Source: Hyposmocoma kahamanoa
Taxonomy: Eukaryota; Arthropoda; Insecta; Lepidoptera; Cosmopterigidae
NCBI RefSeq assembly: GCF_003589595.1
Contig: NW_020654229.1
Span: forward strand, 4,663,380-4,727,379
Direction: 5' to 3'
Length of the DNA: 64,000 nt
The notes beneath the pieces are model-generated. The model had not been told where the DNA came from. It made no database searches and saw nothing but the letters and a program-made list of their open reading frames with translations. This document shows positions 1 to 12,059 of the stretch, one piece after another; the stretch's first letter is position 1, and each line of letters opens with the position of its first letter. Both the position numbers and the translations under genes were made by a program.

Positions 1-95
1 GTTCACAAATACCGGAGTTATCGCGTAACATACATACAAAAAAAAAAGAAACATACAGTCTAATTGAGAACCTCCTCCTTTTTTTGAAGTCGGTT
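1..95 (-). repeat. Dispersed repeat with AACCGACTTC end
   Basis: On the minus strand this begins with an AACCGACTTCAAAAAAAGGA-type block followed by a pyrimidine/AT stretch and a TTACGCGATAACTCC-like block. The same blocks recur at 13480-13505 (partial), 29408-29460 and, best preserved, 51712-51810 on the plus strand. It is a dispersed element end, not a gene. The family name is not known to me. Confidence 0.7.
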
Positions 96-335
96 AAAAA
101 TAATAGTAATAACTATTTAATCTCAATAATAATGGTGCAATGGAAAGATTTGTCAGACACTACTGGTGCCGCTTAAGCATGTCTTGTAAATTGTAATGTA
201 GCCTCCGCATCCGCCGCATCCTCCACACATCTTGCTTAGCGAGTTTAAAGTTCAAAATTCAGAAGGAAAACGAATAGATAAATAAATCTTAGATAAATAA
301 ATATTTTATTCCAGTTTTATTAATATTTTGCATCG

Positions 336-760
336 AGTATATAACCAGAAATAGAGAAGAAATGTCATTTAATTTGTTTGAAAACTATTCTGCCATATCA
401 TTACTGTGGCTTTGTATTGGCCAGCCTGAATTCGAAACAATTAACGGGTGTCGTTTATTGTTTCACTTCAAATCGACCAGTTAACTTGAGCTTTGCTGTA
501 ATGGATGAAACTTGCAAAATTACATATTTAATATTTAATTGCCGATGAAATTTGATTCCGTTTGTTTTGTAATTAGATATTATGCCGTTTTACCCCACAC
601 CACCGAATGGAACAGCACGCTATTGTTAGAGATATTATCTTTATTACAATACATACAGAATATTTTTGGAATATACGGAGACGTACACACAGGTCAGTTA
701 TTGGCACTGTCTATATTTCAGTGCAAACGAGAGTTGCAAAAGAATTAAAGAACGATTCAA
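336..760 (+). mobile_element. Inverted-repeat miniature element, family X copy 1
   Basis: It starts with ATCGAGTATATAACCAGAAA and carries a body that also occurs at 14536-15032 (plus) and about 59270-59681 (minus). This copy has the left terminus and most of the body but no recognisable right inverted terminus. The short ORFs in it (539-852) are not shared with the other copies and are not genes. Confidence 0.75.
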
Positions 761-975
761 AATTTGAAAACAAGTGGCCAGGAACCAGAGAAAAAGTGAT
801 AGAAAGGTGGGATAACAGTGGAAGGAGGTCACATCGTCACAGATTGAAGTAATAGTTTATTTCACGTAGCATGGTGACTGGTCTGGTGACGTTTGAGATT
901 TGAAGTTTCTAGAGACGTGGTGATGTAAAATACGACACGACGCAAGCACATAGAAAAATTCGTGAGGTCCGTTGG

Positions 976-1105
976 TTCGTTCCGTGGCTTAGCTGGTATA
1001 GCGTCTGGCACGGTATGCAAGAAGACGTCGGTTTGAATCCGACCGGATCGAAGGAATTTTTTCTGAGTGTTCGTATTAATCTTTGTATTAATAATTATAA
1101 CAAAC
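976..1105 (+). mobile_element. tRNA-derived SINE
   Basis: A polymerase III A box (TGGCTTAGCTGG) and B box (GGTTTGAATCC) lie about 40 bp apart, followed by a tail that includes TTTGTATTAATAATTATAAC. Degraded copies of the same family lie at 39240-39365 and 56940-57070 on the minus strand, with tail fragments at 15415-15460, 39525-39560 and 40469-40520. The tRNA-like head lacks a clean cloverleaf, so it is a SINE head and not a working tRNA gene. Confidence 0.8.
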
Positions 1106-1372
1106 TAGTGGAGTAATTTCACAAAAAAATAATTGAATATCAATTCAATAAAAATTTAATTAATATTTAATTTTAATGGAAAACGTGTAAGGCCAACATG
1201 TCGTGAAGAGAAGTGAATTATTTACAGGCAGTACACAGATTTTGTTTATAGCTCGACTTGAGACACTTCCGTTTGGAAGTTTAACATCAACAACTCTGAT
1301 TTTTTGACCTTGGTAAGTCTTGTTTGAATTAATTATGGAAGACAGTTTAAAGCGGATTTTTCCAATCAAAAA

Positions 1373-1804
1373 AACGTAGTAATATGTGGAGATTTCAATG
1401 TAAACCTGTTGGAAAACTGTTCTACTTCTGTAAGACTCATTAATTTATTTAAAAGTTTTAACTTGATTAATCTTTTCTTAGAACCAACTCGCATCACTGC
1501 CTCCTCTTCTACTTGTATTGATAACATCTTTTGTAACACAGACGCTGTGTCTAAATCAATAATAAATTGCTTAAGATCATACCATAGTGGCCAATTGGCT
1601 TCTTTTAATTGTAAAATGAGCAAGAAGCTAGGCCAATTTCTCTGCAGACTGATTACCACAGAACGAATCATTAGATTTCAAAATAATATCGGCAATGGTT
1701 TAAATTCCCTACTCCATATACCGGAGGTTCCAAATACTTTATATAGCACGATATTTGGTTTAATTAAAATTGAATTTGATAATATATTTAAATCGAAAAC
1801 ATAA
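1373..1804 (+). pseudogene. LINE endonuclease-domain remnant
   Basis: The plus frame reads NVVICGDFNVNLLENC, the GDFN motif of the apurinic-like endonuclease of non-LTR retrotransposons, followed by the typical LINLFLEPTRITASSSTCID segment. The frame ends at a stop at about 1804. No reverse transcriptase follows in frame, so this is a fragment of a jockey/CR1-like element. The overlapping minus-strand ORFs (1160-1671) are shadows. Confidence 0.85.
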
Positions 1805-1936
1805 ACTTTCCATAGAGAGACTAAATTCAACGACTGGGCAACAGTAGGTATTCATAAGAGTAGGTCTCGTTTGTATGAGTTATATGCTATGAAAATACTA
1901 GTTCCAATTTCACAGAATGCACAAATACCAAGCACA

Positions 1937-2381
1937 AGTCCGGTCGTGCATGGAGTACTGCTGCCACCTTTGAGATGGCTCTGCTACATACCAACTGCCC
2001 ACCTTGGATTCAATTGACAACCGTGCTAAGAAGCTTAGAGGACACTCGGAATTAGTGGAGGCGAAGCTGCAGAGCCTTGAACACCGCCGTAAAATTGCCA
2101 GCTTATCGATATTTTGCAGGATATATCACGGAGAGTGTGCAATGGAATTATCCGATTTAATTCCGCTTTCCCCTTTCCATCGTCGGGGGACTAGGCGTAG
2201 GCTTGGGTTCCACCTCTGTGTTCTGGATATTCTAAAGATTCGCACGAATCGTTACGCTTCAACATTTATATGGCGATGGCACGCCGGCGCGGCGCTCATA
2301 TCTAAGCCAAGGCTACTAAGAGAGTTGTTCGCATGGTTGCCGACAGGCCACAGGCATAATTTATTTTTACAGCCCCTTTGA
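1937..2381 (+). pseudogene. LINE ORF2 C-terminal remnant (jockey/CR1-like)
   Basis: The frame reads RSCMEYCCHL, a stop, then DGSATYQLPTLDSIDNRA and continues through SIFCRIYHGECAMELSDLIP and RTNRYASTFIWR. This is the thumb and C-terminal region of a jockey/CR1-type LINE. The in-frame stop at about 1972 and the missing palm domain show it is dead. A related C-terminal piece lies on the minus strand at 52742-52936. An AT-rich tail follows to about 2575. Confidence 0.85.
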
Positions 2382-2759
2382 TAATGCCTTTGGCTGTCGT
2401 AAATCTATTCACAGCCTTCTTGATAATGCCTCTGGCTGTCGTAAACCCACCACTCGTGTAATGACGTCGGACCCCGGTACCTAAAGGACCTTCCCAACTA
2501 GTCCTCTTTGATAACGGCCAGGGTCTCCTATCCGAAACTGGTTTTGTTTTTAAATAAAATAAAAAATAAATAAAAAAACATTTATATCAGACGATAATGA
2601 TCCATATTCTTAAATCATCACTTTAAAATTAATCACTTAAGAAAATTCAATAATAAAAATAAAATGAACATCGGGAATAGGGTGGAATGCATTAACATTA
2701 GATATGACTGGTTGTTGACTTTACCACCTCAGTCAACCGTGACCATGAGACCTGTGAAG

Positions 2760-3110
2760 GGTGTTAAACGTTGTTTTTTTTTTAATATCAAGTGACGAGA
2801 CGAACGAATCATGTGCCTGATGGTAAGCTACACGCTTATCCATAACAGTTGCACTGCCACTCACTGCTTTAAATCGTAAAGATTTAAGGGGCACTGCCAT
2901 TGCGTCTGTCAACCTGAGACGTAACAGATTCAGACACCCTGAGACATAAGTTGATAAGTCCCATGTGCCTGTAATTTCACCAGCACCCTTACTTTTCTAA
3001 ACCTGAACGCAGTAATGCTAACATTACTGCTTGGCGGCAGAAATAGGTAAGGTGGCAGTACTTCCCTGGAGGAACTCTTTCACAAGAAGCTCTACTGTTA
3101 CTGGTTTGTT
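2760..3110 (+). repeat. SINE-like repeat family S, copy 1
   Basis: This holds the family's ordered blocks: TGATGGTAAGCTACACGC, TTGCACTGCCACTCA, GGGGCACTGCCA, CCCATGTGCCTGTAATTTCA, CAGTAATGCTAACATTACTG and a GGAACTCTTTCACAAG end. Other copies or pieces lie at 10040-10175 (+), 23350-23595 (-), 26735-27050 (+), 27222-27295 (-), 40895-41042 (-), 46955-47122 (+), 57356-57505 (+), 62080-62245 (+) and 62870-62960 (+). It has no coding frame. Confidence 0.85.
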
Positions 3111-3275
3111 TGAAAAGACAAATATACGCGATAAAGCGATTTAAATCCGAAAAAATAGTTTCATTTGCTATTCTATGTCGAAATTGGCTAGAGTATAATT
3201 ACCGGTTGCTGTCATCAAACATAAGACACCAAAGTGTCCATTTGCATCGCGCTTACAACTGAAAATTTAATTCAT

Positions 3276-3281
3276 TTTATT
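3276..3281 (-). terminator. Poly(A) signal of the Gln-rich gene
   Basis: AATAAA on the minus strand overlaps the stop codon of the last exon (3280-3282). It is the nearest canonical signal, but such signals are frequent in AT-rich DNA. Confidence 0.4.
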
Positions 3282-3608
3282 ACTGTATTAGGGTATGAAC
3301 TACATTTACTGGTTGCGCCTGAGTTGATTGTGAATTTCGGTTATTCTGGGCGTGGGTTTTAGCAATTCTTTTATTCTGATTGGGAATGGACTGTTTAGAA
3401 ATGTTGTCAAGCAGAAGAAGTATGAGATCTAAAGGCAATTTGTTGATTAATGGAATTCGTTGTCCCGATAGTTCTTGTTGTCCTGGCTGACTTGTTTCCC
3501 GCTGAGTTCCTGGTTGTGACGGATTGCTCGATGATCCTGAGGTACCTGGTGATCCTCTTGGATAACTAGTGGAGCTGCTGCTACTTGTTTTAGAGGAACT
3601 TAAGCTTC
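3280..3608 (-). CDS. Last exon of the Gln-rich protein
   Basis: It starts in phase 1 after a TTTTGCAG acceptor with GSLSSSKTSSSSS, and ends with VNVVHTLIQ and a stop. The frame remains open upstream into intron sequence to 3651, but the acceptor and phase match place the real start at 3608. Confidence 0.78.
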
Positions 3609-5112
3609 CTGCAAAAGAAAGACAAAAATTATTGCAATTCGGTGTAGTCATTGAATTTATGTGAAAGCCTTTGCTAACCTGACTGCTCTGACTGTATTGA
3701 CAGTCCTAGTTGGTCAGTCTGTCTTTGTTGTTCTGATTGTCCGAGTTTTCTGAAGTGCTCCGATTGAATCGTTTGTTCGGGCTTTCCTGAATTTATTGGC
3801 TGTCCTGATTGGTATGCCAAGTCTATTAGTCCCGTTTGGCCTGATTGTCCAAGCTCTTCTAATTGTACTGATTCTACCGTTTGACCTGGTTGTTCGGGCT
3901 GTCCTATCTGTTCTGTTTTTGACTGGCCAGACTGTTCTAGTTGTCCTGATTGCTGTAACAGTCCTGAATCACTTGGCAGTTCAGTATATGCTGTTTGAGC
4001 AGGATTTTCTGATTGGCCTACCTCATCTTGTTGATCTCTTTGTCTTAGTTTTCCCGATTGACCTGTCTGTCCTGGTTGGCATGACGGTCCTACTTGACCT
4101 GACTGTTGTTGTTGTTCTGATTGCCCTGTTTGTCCCGATTGGCCTAACGGTTCTGGTTGGTCTAACTGTCTAGCTTGTGCTGGTTGGTCGGACTGTGTGA
4201 CTGGTTCACCTGCCAATTGGCCTGTTTGTCCTGGTTGTATTGACTGTTCTTCTTCTCCTAGTTGTCCTAATTGGCAAGATTGTCCTTGATGACCTTGTTG
4301 ATCTGACTGGCCGGTCTGTCCTGACGGTTGTTCTGTTTGATTTGACTGCATAGATATCCCTGGTTGTCTCGAATGTTCTGGTAGTCCTAAATTTCTTGAT
4401 AGTCTTGGCTGCTCTAATGTTCTTGAGCGCTGTTCTAATATTCTTGACTCCTCGGCTTGTGCTGAATGTTCTGATGGACCTTCCTGATTTGATTGGCCAG
4501 GCGGTCTTTTTTGACTTAATTCACCCGACTGGCATGCAACTCCTAGTTGATCTGTTGCTAGCTTATCATTATCATGTTTGTGTGGATTTCTTTCTTGGAT
4601 AAATTTATTGTACCATTTGATAAAAACTGTAAATTCTATGGGTGGTTTCTTTTCCCTTTTCTTATCTTGAACTTTTTTTCTATCATTCTGTTTTACATCT
4701 TCATTAGTCTTTCTACTTTCATTTTCCTGTTTAATCACTTTCTTATCACTATGTTTCTGTTTTTCATCTATCTTCTCATTCTTTTCATTTTGTTCGTTAA
4801 CAGTTCGTACTTGTTTATGTACTCGCTTTTCTTGGGTCTCATTTTGTTTATTTTGGTGTTCTTTCTTTTCTTTACGCTGATCATCTTGCCAAGATTTTTT
4901 TTCGTTTCCATCACCATGATTTCCATAATTTACTATTGCAATGTCGTTAGGTTTACTAAGGCGTTTAGTCATTTTATCATCACGTCTGCCTTCATCTTCA
5001 AATATTTCCTTTTTGTCTACATATTTATCTTGCGTTTCGGTTGAAGGTTCAAATATAATTTGGTCGCCATTAGTGACGCTGTCTCCGTATTTTTGGACGT
5101 CGTCGCTACGTT
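3280..5112 (-). CDS. Gln/Gly/Ser-repeat protein, 3' part (two exons)
   Basis: I do not recognise a named gene. Two exons are visible: 5112-3679 (1434 nt) and 3608-3280 (329 nt, with stop). The splice acceptor TTTTCAG precedes 5112, the donor is G|GTTAGC, and the last acceptor is TTTTGCAG. Both junctions are phase 1 and the frame stays open across them. The product starts with an acidic stretch, then about 100 residues rich in Lys, Glu, Gln and Asn, a short non-repetitive segment (EFTVFIKWYNKF), then about 280 residues of degenerate Gln-Ser-Gly-Gln units. The last exon is Ser-rich and then ordinary sequence ending in HTLIQ. No start codon or signal exon was found directly upstream. The phase fits the Gly-rich exons at 13.3-24.4 kb, so this could be the alternative 3' end of that gene. 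A sericin-like or other secreted structural role is inference from composition only. Confidence 0.75.
3679..5112 (-). CDS. Exon: Lys/Glu-rich then Gln-Gly-Ser repeats
   Basis: This is the large penultimate exon, 478 codons, entering and leaving in phase 1. The repeat half is built on a loose unit such as GQSGQTGQSEQ with many substitutions and no long exact tandem copies. That fits an old, slippage-prone array. The hydrophobic plus-strand ORFs here (3796-5044) are antisense shadows of the Lys- and Gln-rich codons. Confidence 0.8.
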
Positions 5113-7070
5113 CTGAAAAGAAGTAGTAAGATTTTAAGGCTAGGTATTGTAATGCGAGTGTAAATTTTAGGAGGTGAAGTGTGGGCAGTCATAATCATAT
5201 CATAGTCCAGTCATAGTTGTAAGTGATATAAAGTGGCTTGGTGCGGTGATTGAACTATATAAAAAACACCTGTCTCATTTTTGCGTGAGATAGAACTGTC
5301 TATACAGCCGATTTCACTTTATCGATGTAAAATTTATAAATTTTAGGACATATCTTATCACATCGTCGTTACAATTTGCTCGTCGTGGAAGTGTAGTGAA
5401 AGACACATGTGAGCAGTTTCTTTACTACGTTTATGAGAGAGCCTCCACTTTCAGAAGCTAAGTTAAACACGTGTCATGTTACTACACTATTATGATAGTA
5501 GTAAGAAATAAGCCTAAAGGGCCCAAGATAAATATGCACTAAGCACTTACAAAAAGCTCAATGTTTACGAAACCAGCTCAAAGGTGACTCAGCAAGATCC
5601 ATACCACATTCGACCTGCAAACAACCTGTAAACGCGCCTGCGTATACCCACTGAGGTATTTTACAAAAGGCAGCTTTGGGTTTACAATTTGGGCATCGAT
5701 TCAGGAACCAACGACCATGCCTATTGGAACGTTTGGGTAGAAGGAGAAGCGACTAAGAGTTTGAAGTGAGCTCCTGCCTTCTTGAGCACGTAATGGAGAG
5801 ATTTAACGATGGCATGAAGCACTTAACACTTTGGAGTGGCTCTTGCGTAGGTCAAAACAGAAATATAAAGATGAAGTTGACATTGAAAGCTTTATTAAAT
5901 GATCACTCAACAGTTCAAACAGTAGCCTTCGCTTTTTAGAGTCTGGAGACTGGAGTGAAGAATGTCATGTCGCCCAATCGACTTTGCTCTAAAATTTCAA
6001 CGAAGATTATGTATGACAGAAGACTATATGTAAATAACGAAGACATACAGAAAAAATAAATAATCAGAGTTCATAAAATGAGAAAAGAAGATTTTTGTTG
6101 TTTGCTAACCTGGAAAAAACAATAAGAAGGTCAAAAGTACCTAACTGATGGACCAAAAGAGTATCTTCTTAATATATAAGAGATTATGCTTAAGATGTGT
6201 TATTAATTTTTAAGAGATGTGACCTAGGTGACGACTAAATGAAAGTCAAAGTAAAGAAAAAGTTACTAGAAAATACTGCCTGATTAAGCTTAGAACTAAT
6301 GGATATGGTCTGATCTAAAGGAAAACCCATCCCTGAAGCAAAGTTAAACGGCCTAAAAAAGTTGTCGCATCTTGTACCAGAAGATGACTTTTACAAAACT
6401 TAACACGGAATGATACAGTTAAAGATAATATATACGAGTTTTCTGAGAGGTTGATTTTGAGGTAAAACTGGACGATGGTGATTAGGTAATGTGTGATGAT
6501 GAATAACAGTGTTTTAGTTAAATAAGCATGTATGTTCTTGTCATAACGATATAGTAACAGAAAACAATGGGATTTAAAATTATTTACTGTAATCTGTCTA
6601 CCTGTAAAACCTTTTTGCAATAAAGAACTAACCCATAAAACAGTATTTTTGCAATAAAGAACCACCAGGTTTTCGATCTGCAAAAAATACCTGAATCAAA
6701 GAAAAATCATTACTTTGTTTGTGTCAAATAACTTTTGAATAGTACCAAATTTTACTTTAATGCCTTAATGCAATCAATGAAAATGTACGAATACAAGATA
6801 CGTTCCAATTACGTCATCAAATTACAAACTCACCTTATTCATTTCAATGATAATGACTAGACATGACGTGTAATTTTGTCGTACGACCTTACAAAACAAC
6901 GCAATAAGTATAATCTTTTGATTTAGTATGTAGTTCCATCTCGCTCTTGTTAGATGTAAGCCAGCCAGTCAGAGACAATAATTAACATTTACAAAATAAA
7001 ACTCGTCATCCAGGCATGCGATTCCCGTTTAACTTTGTGTAGGTCATGATACGAATTTAAGCAATTCAAA
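5113..7070. other. Non-coding stretch, no gene seen
   Basis: No convincing exon, RNA gene or transposon protein was found on either strand. A minus-strand exon carrying the start of the Gln-rich protein could lie here, but none with a matching phase-1 donor was convincing. Confidence 0.5.
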
Positions 7071-7356
7071 CATTGACTTACAATTATATTGCCGTCGGGT
7101 CCGCGCTAAAAAGTGTCCGAACTTATAGCGCGTTAAAATCGTATACAGAGCGTCATTCACGCTTTAGTCTTCGTTTGTTCGACTGACAGCGAAGCAAGCA
7201 AAATTAGACAGTACTGCGATGACATTACAATTTAAAATCAACGTTTTAGCTTTTTCATATTCCTTTACATGTCACTACGTTTAAATAGGTTGACTTGGGA
7301 CATTTTTTTCGTGTATTTTGTATTAGACCCGTCGTCCATTTATTTGTAAGTCAATG
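7071..7356 (+). mobile_element. hAT-like MITE, family M copy 1
   Basis: This 286-bp element begins CATTGACTTACAA and ends with its exact reverse complement TTGTAAGTCAATG. It is flanked on both sides by the 8-bp target duplication AATTCAAA (7063-7070 and 7357-7364). Its interior is inverted relative to copies 2 and 3. It encodes no protein of its own. Confidence 0.93.
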
Positions 7357-7364
7357 AATTCAAA

Positions 7365-8577
7365 GCAAATCATTCCGGGTCGGAAAGATCGGTGTTTCAC
7401 ATGCTTTAAAAATGTGTAAATAAATGTACACAGTAATTAATTACCGTTCTCGTTATGTGGTCTGCACCATGCAAAAGAAACCTGCAAGCAAAAAGACTGT
7501 TTAAATTGAGCATTATAAAGTTGAAAAATGTAATATACCTTTTCCAAGCTTATTTCTATTTCATAGAATGGGATGGGATGGAACGGAATGGAACTGAATA
7601 AATTGTAATGGAGTGTAATGGAATGGAATACGTTTTATTTTCCAGAATACAGTAATGATAAAGGTCTTCGGTCCCTACTGTTAATTAATTACACTTATTA
7701 ATATAAATTTGTATTTGAAAATTCTAAGTATTCTCTATTACTATAGAAGCAATATGTCAAAAGCCATTTTGTCAATTACATTTTAAAAGTATGTCTTTAG
7801 AACAGTGTCATTTCATTTGAAAATAATTATGCACATTTTAAAACAGTTTTTCTTATAAATTACTTGCGCTGACGCTTCGACTCTGCGCCAGTGTGAGTTC
7901 AGTCTTAGAGGATGGAGAATCGAAAAAAAATAATTACCACTGAGAAGAGTTGACCAGACCGAGGACAGTTTCAAAAACGTGGAACGGCAAAGGAAGTACA
8001 TTTATTTATAAGCGCTTTACATGTGTTGTCGTTACTAAATATAGTTTTAAATATACTTATGCACTAACTAATTAAACACAATCGCTTTAATGCTAAACGG
8101 CCGCATGTCAAAAATTCACTTTTTAACAGGAGAGCTTGTTAAAGTTTTCGATCTGTTTTTTAAATAGTGCTGTATTTTCAAATACCCATGTATTTATACT
8201 CAAAAGATGCGTCTTTCAAACTTCTACTAATTTGTAAATATAGATTTGCGCTAGGTTTAAACCAACGCCGTAAAAAAGCATACATAGCACTTTAGCACTA
8301 AAAAAAGAACTCGATATAGTGAGAACTATTTTAAAATATTTAATAAATAGACCAAAAATTATAGTGATAAAGGTATATATTAAGCTTATTAAATTATTTC
8401 TAAAAGCTCCTTGTGAAGCTTGACAAATAAAAATAGACTCAAAACTAAAAACACACTTCTAAAACAAACAAATAAATGCTTTAACACATAACATAAGAAT
8501 ATAAAACACTCTAAACCTGAAATTAGTCTCATTTATGGCAAGTTTTAAAATATTACTTACAATTTATGTATTAAGAA
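7365..8577. other. AT-rich stretch with a GGAATG-type simple repeat
   Basis: At 7560-7630 there is a degenerate ATGGAATGGA-like simple repeat. The rest is AT-rich with no supported gene. Confidence 0.5.
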
Positions 8578-8740
8578 CATTGACCTACCAACAAATAGAC
8601 ATCGGGTCTAATACAAAAACCACGAAAAAAATGTCCGAGATTAACCTATAAAAACTTAGTGACATGTAACGAAATATAAAAAACTAAAACATTTAATTTA
8701 AATTGTAACGTCATTGCAGTACTGCCTAAATTTGCTTACA
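8578..8740 (+). mobile_element. Family M MITE, truncated old copy
   Basis: It starts CATTGACCTACCAA and follows the copy 2/3 sequence with many substitutions (GGGTCTAATACAAAAACCAC is preserved) to about 8735, where it breaks off. No right inverted terminus remains. Confidence 0.75.
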
Positions 8741-10035
8741 ACAATTTAAGGGCCCAAAAACACCATATTCAGCTTCTACTGGAAACTTAACAAAATGTAC
8801 CATATTTAGCTTCGACTGAAAATTACTTAAACACAAGAGTAATGGAATAGCCTTTCTTGTAAATATTAATTAATTTTTTTATATATATTATTATGTCGAA
8901 TTTTGTACAAATTCACTTAAAGGTAGGTATAATAAAGATTTGGGGAGATACATACATACAAATATTACTACAAATGTGAAAATAAACGTGTACTATAAGA
9001 AATGTACCGATATTCTAACTAAACGTAAACTCAAATATCCGTAATTCCGATTTATAACAAAACCATTACGCTTTCGAGTAATTTTGATGCTTTTTACATA
9101 GACAAAATTAGCTTTTGTTTTGTAATCTTCGTAAAAACACATGAAAATTCGAGCTAATGTTATTCCGGGCAAAGGTATTTTCTGACTTCTGATAGGTAAT
9201 CCCATGCCGTAAAACGAGTACAACAACATTTTGTTGGTTATTGCTAACGTTTAATAAAAAAATCATTTTAAAAATAGGATTAAAATCAAAGCAACTCTAC
9301 AGTTTCTTTGTTCTAAATATTTCAATCGCTTGTGGTTCGAACAATTGAAAATGACCAAGAAGTTTATATAAGCTTCTGGAAACTGACGTAATGGGTCTCT
9401 TTCCATCTTTTGCGCATGCAATGAATAGAAAAAGGACAGTTAGCTATTTCATTATTTCGTGTGCTTTTGTAACTTATATTTACGATTCAGTATATATAAA
9501 TTAAATACTATAAAACTAATAATAACACTTTTAAATGACAACTATGATAACACAGTATATTTGTTTAGTGAAAATATGGTACAAAATCCTGTTTTCCTGC
9601 AGTAATTTTTACAAGTTATTCTTATTGGCACTGCATGATTGGGTAGCAATGCGTTGCTCTGCTACCGATTTTCGCCCACTGTGCTACGGTTTTATTGACG
9701 TGTAGAGAATCAATATACAAGACACGACATTTTAAACTGCATGACTATCTGTCGTCATGACTTAATGGGAAGCGTTCCCATGCCCTAATGAGAAGGTGGG
9801 ATTGGAGAAACTTCAAAATCTTACCAAAAGAAGAAACACAAAATACCGCATGATTGTAATTAAAAAACATAACACATGTTTCTAAGTGACTAAAGTTAAT
9901 TTCGACATAACAATACCTTATATACCCTCTATGGCTATTATTATATTTATGTCAACATTGCATAGAATGTATCAATAGATTTACAATAAAGTTATGTAGA
10001 ACACTTGAAGGTAGTGTAGGGTGACAATTAACGTG
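8741..10035. other. Non-coding stretch, nothing identified
   Basis: AT-rich sequence in which I see no supported exon, RNA gene or transposon protein. Confidence 0.45.
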
Positions 10036-10039
10036 TGAT

Positions 10040-10175
10040 TTTTTTTAAATCTCAAGTGACGGAACGAGGAAGTAGTGCGCCTGGTGGTACGTGACCCGCC
10101 TGTCTATAACAGTTGCATTGCCACTCAGAGCTTTAAATTACAAAGACCTGAGGGGCACTGCCACTGCGCCACTAG
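10040..10175 (+). repeat. SINE-like repeat family S, partial copy 2
   Basis: It has the AAGTGACGGAACGA start, TAACAGTTGCATTGCCACTC and GGGGCACTGCCACTGCG blocks, then ends before the later half of the family. Confidence 0.8.
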
Positions 10176-10239
10176 GTGTTAACCGGGTAACCTTTTTAAG
10201 CTAACGTTCTTTCGCGCGCGATTGCTCGTGTTCGTTTTT

Positions 10240-10780
10240 GTTACAACGGAAAAGCGTCGGTGTAAAAGGCGACCTTCTTCTCCTTAAATCTTATACTGAA
10301 AAGCGTACTCAGGCTGTGTCACATAAAGGCTGTATTTCTGACTTTCTGGATGTAACTTCCGGTGTGCCTCAAGGATCTCATCTAAGTCCGCTTCTTTTCA
10401 CCCTTTACATGAATGATTTTGACAGCCTCTTTGTAAATTCATTACACTTAGTCTATGCCGCTAATACTTAAATCTTTAAAATTATTGCTAAAGACAGTGA
10501 CTGTTTAGATTTACAAAGTGATCTCGACCGACACTTTACATACTGTGTTAACAATCAGCTACATTTCAATCCTGCCAAATGCCATTTGATTTCGTTCACT
10601 CGTAAAAATAACCTTAGACATAGTTTTTAATTATACTTTAAATGGCACCATTATCAAACCTGACCTAGGTGTCATCTTCGACTCTAAGTTACACTACAAT
10701 TTTCCGCAGCTGAGCTGGCGGAAAGAATAAAATGTAATAAGTACCAGGATCTCCTGTCCCGACTACCTATTTACAGCCTT
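10240..10780 (+). pseudogene. LINE reverse-transcriptase remnant
   Basis: The frame reads VTSGVPQGSHLSPLLFTLYM, the RT motif B region, followed by LVYAANT where the catalytic FADD box should be. That box is destroyed and a stop follows. Downstream in shifted frames are DCLDLQSDLDRHFTYCVNNQ, a lysine-poor FTRKNN segment and PDLGVIFDSKLHYN, the normal order of a jockey-like RT. It is a dead fragment. Confidence 0.85.
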
Positions 10781-11634
10781 TGGAGTCGAAACACTTGGCC
10801 CGAGGGGTCCCAGTGTCCTTCATCTGTACAAAATTTATATTTATTTATTGTCTTTTTTACCTTACCTGTATATTATCTTATTTAAATAATATTTTCATAT
10901 CGACAACGTTATTTCTAAATCATTTAAATTATTCGGTTTCCATTACGGAAGGCATTACTTTTAAAACTTCGTACTCATCTTTTGTGAGGAGCAATTTGGA
11001 GTCCGAAAGCGTAATTTGGAAACCCTAGCTAAAATGTGCACGTTGATGCATTAAAAACAATTATAAAAATCTCTGTTTTCGCAGTTTTTTTTAAATATTT
11101 TAAATCTAATTTGCGTATAACTTGGAACAGTACCTAATGTTCGTGATGTTATTTTATTATTTAGTTTATTATGTTGTTGTATTTGAATGTAGTTGAACCG
11201 TAACTTACTTGCTAAATTCTTGTAATGTTTGTGGAACTCCAAGTCTATTTTTTTGTAATCGATACTTTTGTATCATTTACCTGTTTCATGATTGTTTGTT
11301 TCCCTTGAATGAAATAAAAAAACGGTCAAATATTCATATTAAACACTAAATTAATTGCCTATGTGCACAGATGAACAAACAGCCGTGGAAAGTAGGGCGC
11401 AAAGTGAGCAAAATAAAGTGTACGATGGCAAAACCGCACAACCTTCAAAAGATGTCCTTTTAAAAAACCAAAAGCATTGTCGCATTAACATCCTATTTAA
11501 ATATTTTGGTTGTAAAATATTATTTAACTAAGTCGTCATTATTTGTTTAATTAATTACCCAATTTGGAAAACCTTTTACGTCAATTTTAGACATAATATT
11601 TGCTTGGTCCAAATAAAATGTCATTAGTACGTAG
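10781..11634. other. Probable decayed LINE tail and AT-rich DNA
   Basis: No confident frame. The plus-strand ORF 10780-11028 and the minus-strand ORF 11051-11242 have no recognisable domain. Confidence 0.35.
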
Positions 11635-11921
11635 CATTGACTTACAAATAAATGGACGACGGGTCTAATACAAAAACCACGAAAAAAATGTCCCAAGTCA
11701 ACCTATTTAAACGTAGTGACATGTAAAGGAATATGAAAAAGCTAAAACGTTGAATTTAAATTGTATTGTCATCGCAGTACTGTCTAATTTTGCTTGCTTC
11801 GCTGTCAGAAGAAACAAACGAAGACTAAAGCGTGAATGACGCTCTGTATACGATTTTAACGCCCTATAAGTTCGGACACTTTTTAGCGCGGACCCGACGT
11901 CCATATAATTGTAAGTCAATG
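11635..11921 (-). mobile_element. hAT-like MITE, family M copy 2
   Basis: This 287-bp element has the 13-bp perfect inverted termini CATTGACTTACAA and TTGTAAGTCAATG. It is flanked by the 8-bp duplication GTACGTAG (11627-11634 and 11922-11929). It is close in sequence to copy 3. Confidence 0.93.
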
Positions 11922-12059
11922 GTACGTAGCTATTATTTTAATCAAATCAATGCGTAATTTAATTTCTTTATTTTTCTCAGCCTGTTGGCCGACATATAGC
12001 CATCGTTTGTTATTATTATTATAGATATGTCGGAATAGGGATGAGGGTGGTAGTAGAGG

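Noticed and set aside
976..1050. A tRNA gene
   Set aside because: A and B boxes are present but the acceptor and anticodon stems do not pair, and the unit recurs with a shared tail, so it is a SINE. The same holds for 20375-20455, 44615-44735 and 49235-49300.
3796..5126. Several hydrophobic plus-strand ORFs that look like membrane proteins
   Set aside because: They are antisense to the Lys/Gln-rich exons, whose codons read as Phe/Leu/Ile on the other strand; the minus frame has matching splice sites and phases.
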